Part shown: positions 1 to 10,597 of the stretch, piece after piece
Layout of the letters: every line of letters begins with the position of its first letter
How positions within the stretch are numbered: the stretch's first letter is position 1
Assembly: GCF_010093595.1 (NCBI RefSeq)
Contig: NW_022985437.1
Location: 2,633,809 to 2,697,808 of the forward strand
From: Mytilinidion resinicola
Lineage: Eukaryota; Ascomycota; Dothideomycetes; Mytilinidiales; Mytilinidiaceae
Direction: 5' to 3'
DNA length: 64,000 bases
Translations under genes and position numbers: made by a program
Notes under the pieces: model-generated
Databases searched by the model: none
What the model was told of the DNA's origin: nothing
The model's input: the letters and a program-made list of their open reading frames with translations, nothing else

Positions 1-791
1 TGTGGCATCAGAGCGCAACTCAGAGCGTCCACCCAACCAAGGTTGCGAGCATCAATCAGAGCGCGCCTCCCAACCACGGTATCGTGATAAAAGTGATCAT
101 ATGTTCAGTAAAACGAAAGTGTAATTCCAGCTAATACGCAATCACAGGATATAGGTATGGGTTCTCTTGCTTACCACTGCTAAGGGTGCCCTTTCGGACT
201 TTGAAATTTCAAGTACGATATAAACATCGATGCAGTGGAAAGTAGGATATCTTTTGATTGATTGACTAACTGCCAATGGAACAGCTCTTTGCAGTGGTAT
301 CGAGTGGCATCCGAGCGGTCATATGTGCGGGTGTCCAGAGTTGTAGCCCAGCGCTGTACGACGAGACAGTGCTTCGTGGCTGCTGAATTCCAGTGTCTGA
401 AACGAAATCATGAAGGAGCTGGTTAACCGTCAGCTGTAAAATTTGTTCAGAATTTGCTCTAGAGAAACTTAGACGTCGAGTCTGACTTTTTGAAAATCCG
501 TGGATGCCCCCTCCCCCTAGGCAAGCGCATGCATACTTTTGGCAAGGCTCTGAACTTTCAGGCGAATCACCAAAGGCATCATGTACTTGATAGCTTATAC
601 AGAGTTCGATTTCTCCGAAGACACTAGCACTACACACCCTCTACAGGGACTTTGATCAGCGTCCTCTCAACCTAATAGCATAATGCCCACTTCAAGGACA
701 ACCAATCCATATAAGATCACCCATCCGACAATTAACGCCGCGCTATGCATCAATAACCACGCCCACAGCTTTCTTGACTGGCCCAAATCCT
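1..791. other. intergenic, no gene seen
   Basis: Short open frames occur on both strands, including 123 codons on the minus strand at 266-637. None shows a recognisable domain, a good splice context or a consistent codon pattern. The first 80 bases contain a loosely repeated 'cagagcg' word. I see no RNA gene or mobile element here. Confidence 0.5.
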
Positions 792-1656
792 CTAATTTTG
801 TTGCGATGGCATCGGACTTGTCCCAACTCCCCTCGTCTCTGCTTCTTCCTCCTCACTATCACTCGCATCTTGCCATCCGGCCAGTCGCCTCAATACCCGG
901 TTCTCAGCCTTCAAATCTTGAATCTTCCTCGCTGCTGGCAAATCGCCTTCATTCTGTGCCTTGAGCGCCAATCGCGCATAATCTGCCACCCGTCCCAGTC
1001 CAGCCTGCCACTCCGCATGCTCTAGCCGTAACTCTAGGCTCGTCGCGCGCTCCTGCTCGAGCAGGTGCTGGTAGTGCTTGTGGAGCGCTAGAATCGCTTG
1101 GGTGTGGTTGTAGGCATAGGGGCGCAGCTTATCGAGCACCAGAGTAAACGCGTTCTCGTAGTCGAGGAGGAGACCGCGCATAGACGATGCCTGCGAGGAG
1201 GAGGCTTGGAGCGCGGCTTGGGTTGCGTTGAGTTCGGTGCGGAGTGCTGTGATCTCGGCGGCACGATTTGCTACAAAATAATCCACGTCAATCTTCAGTC
1301 CATTACGGCTCTGGGTAAAATGTCGAGCGCATACTATTCAATTCGCCATTGACCTGCGCAATGGTCGGCGATACCCCGTCTTGCGCCGCTCGTGACTGTA
1401 GCTGCTGCACTCCGTTCACGATGCCCGCCGTCTGCGCTCTGTTCTCGGCCAGCACCTCGCTGAGCTGCTGTACGATGCCCCACAGGTGGTTCATGTCGGT
1501 CTGCTGACCACCACTTGGCATTCCGTTCACCATTGGGATGTTGATGCCGCCGATACCGTTGGTTTGGTGAGAGGCAGAGCTGGGTGACGGAGCCTGACGC
1601 GGTACGTTAGGACCCACTCCTGAGGAGGTGTCGAGGAAGGACGGGAAGTTATTCAT
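792..1656 (-). CDS. conserved-type coiled-coil protein, function unknown
   Basis: I read two exons: 1656-1335 and 1270-792. They are joined by a 64-nt intron (donor GTATGC, acceptor TTGTAG) that preserves frame and gives 266 residues. The first about 60 residues are low-complexity (Pro, Ser, Gly, Asn). From about residue 55 the protein is mostly helical and coiled-coil-like, including a stretch beginning NHLWGIVQQLSEVLAENR and a long Leu/Glu/Arg-rich second half (TALRTELNATQAAL, then LKAENRVLRRLAGW). It ends in an acidic tail, SDSEEEEAE. There is no signal peptide or membrane segment. I do not recognise the family; the architecture suggests a structural or scaffold protein, but this is only inference. 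An open frame upstream (1653-1991) ends in TGA overlapping this ATG and may be a uORF or chance. Confidence 0.7.
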
Positions 1657-2608
1657 CGTTGTGGCGGCTCTAGATCGAGGGGGCTCGGCGCAGCTAGCAA
1701 CGCCGCATGCAAGGCGGATAAGTGATGGGGGTCGAGGAGCTCGAGGCTAAGCTCGCAGATGTCCTGTCTCTTTTCGAGCTGAATTTCCCTCTTCGTATCA
1801 ATTGGAGGCACTAAAAGTCTGCAGTAGATTGCGTTACTAGTCGCGCGGAAAGTCCTCAGTTCAATGTGTCGTTTCTGAGGTGAACTGATTCGCCGATCAA
1901 ATCGGGTTAGGCGCCGGATTAATTCGCGGCCCGATGGAAGGACTTTCGTGATAGTTTGGATAAAGTTACAATTGCCAAACCTGTGAAACACTCATTAAAC
2001 CCTCTTTCCGGCCCCGGAAGGCTAGTAGTGACTAGAGAGAGCTCTTTCGAGCTTTTTAAACCGTCTTCCACTCTGCAAGGGCCGAAGGCCTGAAACAATT
2101 GATTGCATTAGATATTCTACTGGAAGAATTCGTTCAGGACGTAACTACAGGAAACGCTGCGCTTTTACAGCTAGTCCATACGTTGTCTCTCCTTCTTATA
2201 GGTCTGTGAGCTACCTACGCTGTTGGGTGCGAGCTTACGTCTTCTGTCTATTCTTGTTCGTGATGGGCCTTGGCTAGATGATTCGGACAACTAGCCGATT
2301 CTCACCATAGGACTTCGATCAGTGGTGAAATATTGGTCACGTGCACGCCCGTTCTTAGCGCGAGGCCTGGCTTGTCGAAGTCCTCTCACAACGATACAGC
2401 CAACTAACTTTCACAAAGTTCATAGTACGAGAAGACGTTCCAGACACTCAGGACTCATAGTCATATAATGATGCAATAGGTTCGATTTTCTATCTAGCCT
2501 CCTAGCAGATAGCCTGGGCAGCCGCCCGTGAACCACTATTCCCATCGCCATATCAATGCATAATCATAATAAACAGAGCAGCCGGAGATACGGGGTAATA
2601 AGGCTGAT
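1657..2608. other. intergenic region
   Basis: This segment lies upstream of the coiled-coil gene and downstream of the SDR gene (both minus strand). A minus-strand open frame at 1653-1991 (112 codons) abuts the downstream ATG with an ATGA overlap. It has no recognisable domain. I see no repeats or RNA genes. Confidence 0.45.
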
Positions 2609-3469
2609 CTACTGGGACGAACCACCGGAGATGGTGATGACTTGGCCTGCAAACAAGTTAGTACAAGCTGGCCTTGGCTGAAGTATTCGGGGGTCCCTAC
2701 CATTGACCCAGCCACCGTCTTCGCTGGACAAAAAGCCAACCACCCTCGCAACATCCTCGGGCGTTGCGCATCGTCCTAGCGGGCAGTGATCCGCCATCAA
2801 CTTCTCGACAGTCGCGGCCGGAATGTCCGGAGTGCCGCCTGGGATGTAGTGCCACGCGTTCTGGGTGAACATATCGCTCTTGATGCCACCAGGGGCCACA
2901 CCGTTGACTGTGATACCGCGCTTGCCAAAGTCCGTTGCGAATGCCTTGATCATGCCAATAACAGCCATCTTCGAGGCATTGTACAGCGCGTGGTCCTTGA
3001 CGCCCAACAGACCCGCCGCAATCGAGCTCATAAGGATCACCCGGCCGTTATCCTCAATGTACTTGTATGCGGCCTGGCCAACGAAGAACTGAGCTCGCGC
3101 ATTGAGGTTGAAGACGTGGTCGAATTTCTCTTCGGTGATGTCCTCGGTCTTGTCCCAGCTCTCTGTGCCCGAGTTGCTCATGACGATGTCGAGCTTTCCG
3201 AAGTGCTTCTTGGCCTCCTCGAACAGGCGGGTGATTTCGGAGACCTTTGACACGTCGGCTTGGATGCTGATGGCCTTGGCGCCGTTGTCGAAGCCCTCGA
3301 TGATCTTGACGACCTCCTCAGCGGGGCCCTTGGAGGAGACGTAGTTGACGACGACGGAGGCACCACGCTTGCCGAGCTCGATGGCACAGCCGCGTCCGAT
3401 GCCGCGGCCGGCGCCGGTGATGAGGGCAACCTTGCCTTCGAGGCTGGCGGTGGGGACAGTGACGACCAT
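2609..3469 (-). CDS. short-chain dehydrogenase/reductase, trihydroxynaphthalene/versicolorin-reductase type
   Basis: Exons are 3469-2701 and 2646-2609, encoding 268 residues. The 54-nt intron (GTAGGG ... TACTAAC ... TTGCAG) has no stop and is a multiple of three, so the unspliced frame also reads through with 18 extra residues. Classical SDR features are present: the nucleotide-binding motif TGAGRGIG (residues 18-25), NSG (99-101), Asn123, catalytic Ser149, and Tyr163 with Lys167 in YNASK. The C-terminal strand is QVITISGG. The sequence strongly resembles fungal naphthol reductases of DHN-melanin synthesis and related versicolorin ketoreductases: NADPH-dependent reduction of polyhydroxy-aromatic ketones in the cytosol. 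No polyketide synthase or scytalone dehydratase lies nearby, so a role in melanin is inferred from family only. Substrate is uncertain within this subgroup. Confidence 0.88.
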   Translation of the reverse strand: MVVTVPTASLEGKVALITGAGRGIGRGCAIELGKRGASVVVNYVSSKGPAEEVVKIIEGFDNGAKAISIQADVSKVSEITRLFEEAKKHFGKLDIVMSNSGTESWDKTEDITEEKFDHVFNLNARAQFFVGQAAYKYIEDNGRVILMSSIAAGLLGVKDHALYNASKMAVIGMIKAFATDFGKRGITVNGVAPGGIKSDMFTQNAWHYIPGGTPDIPAATVEKLMADHCPLGRCATPEDVARVVGFLSSEDGGWVNGRDPRILQPRPACTNLFAGQVITISGGSSQ

Positions 3470-4466
3470 TTTGTAGGTTGCTGGGTGTTTTGTGAGCTTT
3501 GGGGGTTGTGGAAGGCACGCGGGGTGCGATCTCGCGACTTACTGGAGGTGTTTGGGGAGAACAAGTTGGTGATTCTGGAGAAAAGGGTTGCGAGGCGAGG
3601 AAGAGTTACACAGTCAGTTCAACAAGTGAGTTGAAGGGCAGAAAGAATTGGGTAGCATGACGCGCTGGTAGCTATATAGCACCGCACTGTGGCTAGTATT
3701 CGGTATAAATTTGGCGGAGGGCGGGGACCCGACGCCGGAGCCCCTCTGTTCACTGCCACAGCACCGAGCCGTTGAGGGGCCATTTTGTCCCTCTTGTGCC
3801 TGAGTGAGATTTCGGGCTGTGTTTGTGGCCGGAGTGTTGAGTTCGGCTTTGGGGTTGTTCTGGTGGGAGGGCGTGGATAGAGGGGGAGGGGGCTCGGGGC
3901 CCCAACATCACTTCTCCCGCTGTTGGCCCTGTCTGTGCATGCGCTCTGGTAACTTTCTTGCTTGCAGCAGGCCGAGTTTCCCTGCAGGTTTGTGCAGCTC
4001 GTGGGTCGCGCATTGCATCCTTGTTGATGGCAGCACCTGTCGTGCCTGATGCTTGAGGCGGCCTGGCGGTCCGTGAATAGATTCAGGGACCCGGTGTCGG
4101 CCCGCTCCAGAGATGCCGGGATCGCCATCTTTCCCATGCGGCTGAAAGTAGCATAGCAAGAGACTTCGATGAAGCTTAATCGATGCTGGTTGTTCTTTTC
4201 TCTACTCCCTTTGTATGGACACAAGTTCAAGCCTCGGAATGCACGTAGAGTTCTGTCCTTATGCGATTTCGGTGTGCCTATTGGCTGCACGGGATACTAG
4301 GTATGGCGTCAATAGAATAATGGATGGCCACTTCCGCGCTCCGTCTGCCGTATCATCTAGTGTGCCTGCCTGAGTTTTATACCCCTCTGCCCGTCACATC
4401 ATTTGGCAGTACTTTCAGCGCAACAAAACTTTTTCAATTGCTCTGTCAATCCCAATTGCCAGCAAA
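3470..4466. promoter_or_regulatory. divergent intergenic region between SDR and SurE genes
   Basis: About 1 kb separates the oppositely transcribed starts at 3469 and 4467. A palindromic GCTATATAGC lies near 3670, about 200 bp before the SDR start, and a TTTATA-like element lies near 4376, about 90 bp before the SurE start. Open frames here (for example minus 3619-4290) are proline- and serine-rich shadows with no domain. I infer promoter function only from the layout. Confidence 0.4.
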
Positions 4467-5599
4467 ATGCACATCCTCGTACGTCCGCCTTGTCTAAACC
4501 ACTCAACAACCTCTAATTGGCCACTGCTAACCGCGTTTCTTTGACGTCTAGGTCACAAACGATGACGGCCCACCCTCGAACCAATCTTCGCCATATGTCC
4601 ACTCCCTCGTAACCTCGCTCCAATCCGCCGGCCACACTGTCTCCGTCGTCCTCCCTCACACTCAGCGCTCCTGGATAGGCAAAGCCCATCTCGTAGGCAA
4701 ATCTATCAAACCTACCTATTTCCGCCCCGCACCTCTTTCCGAATCCAACGGCCGTCTCTCCAACACCGGCACCACCTCTGCGCGTCCCTTGCCCGAAGAT
4801 TCAAATGAGGAGGAATGGATACTCGTTGACAGCACGCCCGCTTCGTGCGTGCAGATTGGATTGCACCACTACTTCAAGTCGCGGGGCCCAATCGACCTCG
4901 TCGTAAGCGGGCCGAACTATGGCAGGAACACCACTGCGGTATTCAGCCTGTCGAGTGGGACGATAGGTGGTGCTATGGAAGCAGCTGTTTGTGGTGTGCG
5001 CTCCATTGCCCTCTCCTTCGCCTTCTTCAACCGGAACGACGACCCCGCTATCATTGCTGCTGCCTCTGCACACTCTGTCAAGGTGATCGACTATCTAGCC
5101 AAGAACTGGGATCCAAACGCTCACCTGTATTCTGTCAACGTGCCACTAGTTGAGAAAGTTGGCGAGCGCAAGACGCTATGGACAGAAATGCTGCAGAATC
5201 GGTGGACGTCGGGGTCATGCTTCCAGGAGATAGAAGTACCGGAAGAGGAGGACGAGGGCGCCGAGGAGGTCGAGATGCAGATGCGAGAAGCAGAGGAGCG
5301 GGCAGGGAGGAAAGAACAGGGCGTTGAGGGCGCGAGCAGTGGATACAATACCCCGACTGGTGCCAACCATGTGCGGTACACGCATAAGCACTTCAAGTGG
5401 GCGCCACGGCTCAAAGACGTCTATCAGAGTGTCGAGGATGCCGAGCCTGGCAATGATGGCTGGGCCGTCAAGGAAAAATATACCAGGTACGTGAGGACTC
5501 GCCGTGTGGGATAACTATAATACTGACGAGCATAGCGTTACTCCACTACGGGCGAACTTCATGCATGTAGCTGGCTTCAAGGGAGAATTGGAACTTTAG
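4467..5599 (+). CDS. SurE-family acid phosphatase / 5'(3')-nucleotidase
   Basis: Three exons: 4467-4478, 4552-5486 and 5536-5599. The first exon is only four codons (MHIL). It joins VTNDDG across a 73-nt intron with a CTGCTAACC branch site and recreates the SurE N-terminal signature with metal-binding Asp8-Asp9. The later motifs SGPNYGRN and SGTIGGAMEA are the family's conserved catalytic loops. A fungal-type insertion rich in Glu lies between the nucleotidase core and the C-terminal HKHFKWAP region. Family members are metal-dependent phosphomonoesterases acting on nucleotides, and fungal homologues are annotated as acid phosphatases. Length (325 residues) fits fungal members. Neighbours do not specify a pathway. 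The microexon explains why a simple open-frame reading starts too late, at 4789. Confidence 0.9.
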
Positions 5600-6158
5600 T
5601 GCATCTAGCATACGGCGTTACGAGGAACAAAACTACGATGAGGGTTTAGAGGGAGCATAAGGACACAGCATAGATTGCTGCTGTTATTGATATGGCCTTG
5701 ACATTGTTCAGTTCCATTAAATGTCTGGCTACAGACCGAATAAACCTTCGAAACAAACGTCTCATTAATTGCATATGTCAAAAGCTTCATTTCTGAGATC
5801 GACGAGGCTGTGTTGCTTTTGGCGTTGATGCACAAAAGTCATGTGAGAGGCTTGATCAGATGCATATGCGCCTGTCTTCTCGGATGTCCCACCACGAACC
5901 TCCAGACTTCTCCCTACATCTACTACAACAATTCGCTTCTCGCTCCCACTCTGCTCCTTAGTCCAGACTTGTTTCTCATTTCACATCTGCCATCTCTTTG
6001 CGTTTCCAAATCGTCCTCCCATATCCAGAAGGCTAGGCCAAGGAACGCATCTTCAGCCTCGTCGTTCCCGTCGTTCGACATACCTACCCGGACTCACGAA
6101 AACGCCCAGGCTAATCCATTTACTCATCGTTGCGTCTATTTATAAGACACACGACCAA
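5600..6158. other. intergenic region
   Basis: This lies between the SurE gene and the decayed STAND-type gene. No gene is seen. Pyrimidine-rich stretches at about 5890-6000 could be the old promoter or 5' leader of the pseudogene, by inference from position. Confidence 0.4.
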
Positions 6159-8653
6159 ATGGATCCTGTCGGTATAGCTGGAACAGCTGCTGGGCTTGCC
6201 ACCGCCGCCGTTCGCGCTTCTCTCGCCATCCATAGTTTGATTGAGTCCACCACCAGAAGCGATACCACAATAGCGGCTTTCGAGTCTGAGCTCTCTAATA
6301 TTTCCAATGTCCTCGCGTCTTTAGGGACTGCCTTTACGCGTCCCAATATTGGGCAGCTTTATTAGAAGACTGGGCGAAGGAAACCCCCATATAGGACACT
6401 ATTTGACAACGTCGAGAAAATTTTGGAAGATTGCAAAGAAACCCTTACACAGCTTAAAACAGCGCTCCCCGAATTTAGTAGTGGGGACCGATTTGGAATG
6501 GACATCTTTCGAAAAGTCACGGCCTTCGCGCTTAGACGAGATCAAAAGGATTAGGGGCGAGGTGGGAAGTTGTATATCGGCAATTTTGATGACCTTGCAA
6601 ATGATTAACATGTGGGTAGTTCTTCGTTAATGTTTTACTCCATCGATAGACTCCTGTGGGCTGTCAAGAGTCGAGATGGCGGGGCCCGAGCATCGGCTCG
6701 TTCCCACAATCCTATCGAAAGCTTATAGAGGAGCCTTTCCTTGGCCACCGACGAATAGTCTGGACATAGCGTTGTATGCCCGTAAACATGCCGCATCTTG
6801 ACGACGTTTGCGAGGCAGAGGTGGCGTTCTTTTCGAACTTCGCGATGCTGACAAGGCTTTTAGAGGCGCGTTGTTAGATTCTGGTGCATCAATCGAGGTG
6901 GTTCGTGCGTCGCTGCACGCAGAAATCACTGCTCTACAAGGCCGAATCTCTGATGTTCAGTCAATATTGGCTAGAGCACAGCCTCCGGCAATGCCTGCGC
7001 AGGGTGTGCCACCAGTGCAAATCGAGAGCTCCTGCGATGATCAATTTGGAATCCGACACGCGACAATGCTCCGAGATGCGACGTCGTCAACGAATGTCAT
7101 GATAACGAGAGATGGCGTGGCAAATTTAGAGCCCCTAAGACGGCAGTACGATCGCAGAGTCTCGGCGGACAAATTTCTCAATTCACCAGTGAAAATTAAT
7201 GGATCGGAGGACTGCGATACGAGGACAGAACACCTCAAACAGCATCTGCGATGTGCCAAAGAGATTCTCTCGGTTGCAAGCGATTACGTCGGAAGTGACG
7301 CTAGCACTGTTCTAGACAACTATTCCGAAAGTAATTCCAGCACCTATCATGGTAGCTTATTTTCTCAACACAGCAGTATATACAGCCAGAGCGAGGGTAT
7401 CGATGCTCTAACACAAGCTTTTGGATCGGTTGTCGGACTAGATGAGACTCGAAGGAGGTCTATTCACTGTTGGATTCCTGGGACAGTGACGGAAGAAGGT
7501 ATTCACCGTTGAGCCTGAACGATTTAGCCACTGTTTCAAAACACTAACTTTAAGGACAGATGCGGCACAGCCCCTTGAACAGGAAGATGATTTCGAGAAG
7601 CTTTTGTATCAAATTCGTTATCGGAAAGCGGAGGAAGCCCTACGAGACAAGAGGTATTCTGAGGCCGAATCCCTATTGACGAAATGCATCACCGGAAAAC
7701 ACGCCATGGACTCTTAATTCTCACACAACGTCGATGTAATAGAACTGAAAGTCTAGCTCGCTATTTCGAACTTAGGCCAAGGCAAAGCGATGAAGGCCCA
7801 GGAAATTATTACTGCGCTTTTGGACGAAGGCACCAAGGAAAATCCTCCTGCAATGCAAGCGTCCCTACTCCACTCTTCTGCAGAGATATATGTTGCAGCA
7901 GGAGACCTTCCTCATGCTCTTTCCCACGCACAGGCAGCTCTAACATGCAAAAAGAAACTTTTCAAGTCTCAGGAGTGACCGTTCTTGGAAACTATCAGCC
8001 TCCTAGCCAACATTTTAGAACTCATGGGCAATCCAAGCGAAGCGGGCCTTTATCGACATTTTCTCCCTAGGAATGCCTCTTATGAATTTCTGTTTACAGA
8101 GGCTTCAAGATATGCTGCCCGCCTCTCTAGACAAGAGGCAGAGGAACGAAAATTTGAAATGGAAATGAGGCTCATCTATCCTCGCGCTCAACAAGAACTT
8201 GACGACTTCAGATCAACTTCCGCGGCGGTGGGGCGGCTAAGCACTTTAGAAGCGTTCCCGCTGCATCGTGCTGCATGGCTTGGTCAATTTCTCTTAGTAC
8301 AAAAACATCTTCGCGACGGCATTAACGTGGATTCGACCCTTCCAAGAAGTAAAATAACAGGACTGCTCTATGCTGTCGATACTTCGCAATTCGCAGTCGT
8401 TCAACTCCTGCTTTCACGAGGAGCGTCGGTGAACAAAGCAAGCGCTGGTCAGAGTACCGCTCTCCATATCCTAGCGCAGAAACGGGAGGGTAAGGATCTG
8501 CAAGTTGCTATCGCAAAGGCTCTGGTCGACGCAGGAGCCGATCGCACTGCCAAACGAAAAGAAGGTCTGACGCCCTACTGGTACCTGATCACATTCTGCG
8601 CAAACAAAGCAAGCGAGGAACATCGGCTACTGTTCCACCCAGGCGATTGGTGA
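6159..8653 (+). pseudogene. decayed PigL_N / TPR / ankyrin-repeat (STAND-like) gene
   Basis: The 5' part (6159 on) encodes a residue pattern typical of the fungal N-terminal domain of STAND proteins, starting MDPVGIAGTAAGLATAAVRA. The frame then breaks: it moves from frame 0 to another frame near 6353, meets TAG at 6392, returns at 6396 (FDNVEKILEDCKETL), meets TAG at 6552 and shifts again. A 234-codon open segment follows at 6808-7498. A convincing intron at 7499-7559 (ACTAACTT branch, GGACAG acceptor) leads to one frame from 7560 to 8653. That frame holds a TPR-like region (AEEALRDKRYSEAESLL) and ankyrin repeats (FPLHRAAWLGQ, VVQLLLSRGASVNK, ALVDAGADRT). It is interrupted by three stops: TAA 7715, TAG 7754 and TGA 7976. 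Intact homologues are heterokaryon-incompatibility or NLR-like proteins. No NACHT/NB-ARC domain is visible. I judge it non-functional as a full-length protein. Confidence 0.8.
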
Positions 8654-8921
8654 AAACGAGGACAATGAAATGGCGGCTTTCTTGGGGTTAAGAAGAGCTT
8701 ATTACAGCTATTGAACATGGCTATGGAGAGGCCGTTCGCAATCACAGCCAAAAGACTCTTGGCGATTCTGAAAGAGAAAATCTATCAGAATCGCTCGCTT
8801 CGACAGCACAGAAGACGACTTGCACTCTCATCTAAGCCCGAGCGGTGCGGAATAGCACTTCTTAGTGAGACCTTGCCGCGTCGTTTGTGTCCCGCTGCGT
8901 ATGAGCCGAGCCAGGTTCCTG

Positions 8922-8949
8922 GCATCCGGGATTGGTGAAGCCCGGATGC
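8922..8949. repeat. 9-bp perfect inverted repeat (hairpin)
   Basis: GCATCCGGG at 8922-8930 is the reverse complement of CCCGGATGC at 8941-8949, with a 10-base loop. It sits at the end of the pseudogene remnant. It could be a chance palindrome, a transcript 3' hairpin or a footprint of a mobile element; nothing here decides. Confidence 0.5.
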
Positions 8950-10510
8950 TGGATTCTAGATTTGGAATGCTACTACTTTAGACCGCCGCTTGAAAGACGA
9001 GGAGGATTGACGAACAGCTGATCAGGAGGAAACCACATACGCAGTTGGTGCACGTAGGCAGGGACAATACCTAACGAGCCACTACACTTTCTTCAGATCA
9101 GGTGTTCGTCAGGCCTTAGGGACGACTCGACGGTGGTTGAGGGTAGCTCTCCGAAACCAGTATGCCATCCGGCCGAGTCGAGTGCGGCATTCTGCGACGT
9201 ACGAGAGTGTTCCGCAAATGCTTGGACTGCAGGTACATGCTTCTTCCAATCAGCTGTTCGCTATGCTGTAATTAGCACACCTAGCAGCCACGGACCAGGG
9301 TTTTTCTTTGGCTGGTGGGCAGCTATTCGCGAAGCTTTTCCTGGTTAACGCTTGCAGGTTTCATTCATAATCAGTCGATTATTTCAAAATGGAAATATTC
9401 TTTGGCAGGCCCGCCTTTCGAAGAAATGCCACGCCACGTGAAGCTCTGAATCCAGGGAGCAAGCTTTTCACCTATGAGATTCAGAATGCAGGCAGCACAG
9501 GAGCGAGCGATGCATGTTGAAAACGTGCCCGTTCTTTACAGGGCGTCCGAACCGAGTGCCAGCAACACTCCTCCTGACTGGACAAAGGACGAGCCATATG
9601 CCGCATCGCACTCGCATTGCATGCTGGGCATGGCGTCTGGGTTATTGTTGTCGTCGCCGGTTGCAGCAGCTGCATCGAACCACCAGCGAAGGTTCATTGC
9701 GACCACTGTGACGGCTCACCTGAGGCGGTTGCAGAGGCGGAGGAGGGGTAACGAGATGCCATTGGCAGCAGCGAGGCAAAGAAAGCGTGTTCGAGGCAGC
9801 TTGTTGATCCGGTGATGGTGGTGGTCAATGGCTGTTCATAAGCGGCTTTGAACCCTGAGGTCGTCGATGTAACGCTGCGGCGACAGGGCTGCATCCTGGC
9901 TGAAAGCTTATTGTAGCAGCCGTGTCTAGCGTGTCGCTCCCGTCAGCCGGAATCCTTGAGGACGTCCATCAGTCCCTCCAGCGCGCATCAAAGGGCGGGG
10001 AAAGGCGATGGGAAGGGTGAGGAGGCAGTAGTGGCCCAGGCTGCCGAATTTCTGTGCCGCAGACATAGCGCGAACATGGCGCAAACAGGGAGTGCGAGGA
10101 TTTTCTGTCTCTCGTGGCGGCCAGCAAAGTCGTGCCACCCCAGATTCCCCAGGCCATGGCGCCGCCACTGACGCAGGGCGACCTCGGGCCCTTCAGCTCA
10201 ACCTCTGCATCTCGCGTCTCTGATGCGCCAGCACGACCAGGATGCGGCCAGGTTCCGACCGTTCGCCTGCTAGCAGGGAAGGTTGGCGTTCGCGGCGGCC
10301 GCTATTGGTGGTGCCCGCAGCCATCGTCTGTGTGCATGCCTCGAAGAGCTGTCCCCGGAGGTGGCAGTTTGGGGAAACTAAGATGCCTTGTTCAGCCCGG
10401 CCTCTCGTGTGGGAGCAACATCCTCCTCTGGACGCCTTGTGTCTCGCGTTGCATCGTGTGGTTCAACCCCGGAGTTCTGGCCGCGAACAGCCTGCCGCTG
10501 AACCATGGTT

Positions 10511-10517
10511 TATAAAG
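10511..10517 (+). promoter_or_regulatory. putative TATA box of sugar transporter gene
   Basis: TATAAAG lies 87 bases upstream of the transporter ATG at 10598, a usual distance for a fungal core promoter with a short leader. The intervening leader is C/A-rich, ending AAACAAC before the ATG, a good fungal initiation context. Confidence 0.5.
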
Positions 10518-10597
10518 GACCACCAGCCGCGCTGCCTTTGTGCTCTTCTTCTCCACCACTTCATCCAGCAAGACATAGAGCACAACAGAAAAACAAC

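Larger units (their letters stand above)
8654..10597. other. gene-poor stretch after the pseudogene
   Basis: No credible gene is seen. A 75-codon open piece at 8711-8938 may be the eroded 3' end of the preceding pseudogene. Several 60-130-codon frames on both strands overlap one another and lack domains. The only clear local structure is a 9-bp inverted repeat near 8922-8949. The last 100 bases form the promoter of the sugar transporter. Confidence 0.45.

Noticed and set aside
1653..1991. 112-codon minus frame ending on the coiled-coil gene start
   Set aside because: No domain; may be a uORF, but the ATGA overlap alone is not enough to call a gene.
3619..4290. Minus-strand frame of 223 codons upstream of the SDR
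   Set aside because: Low-complexity, no domain, overlaps other frames; fits promoter DNA.
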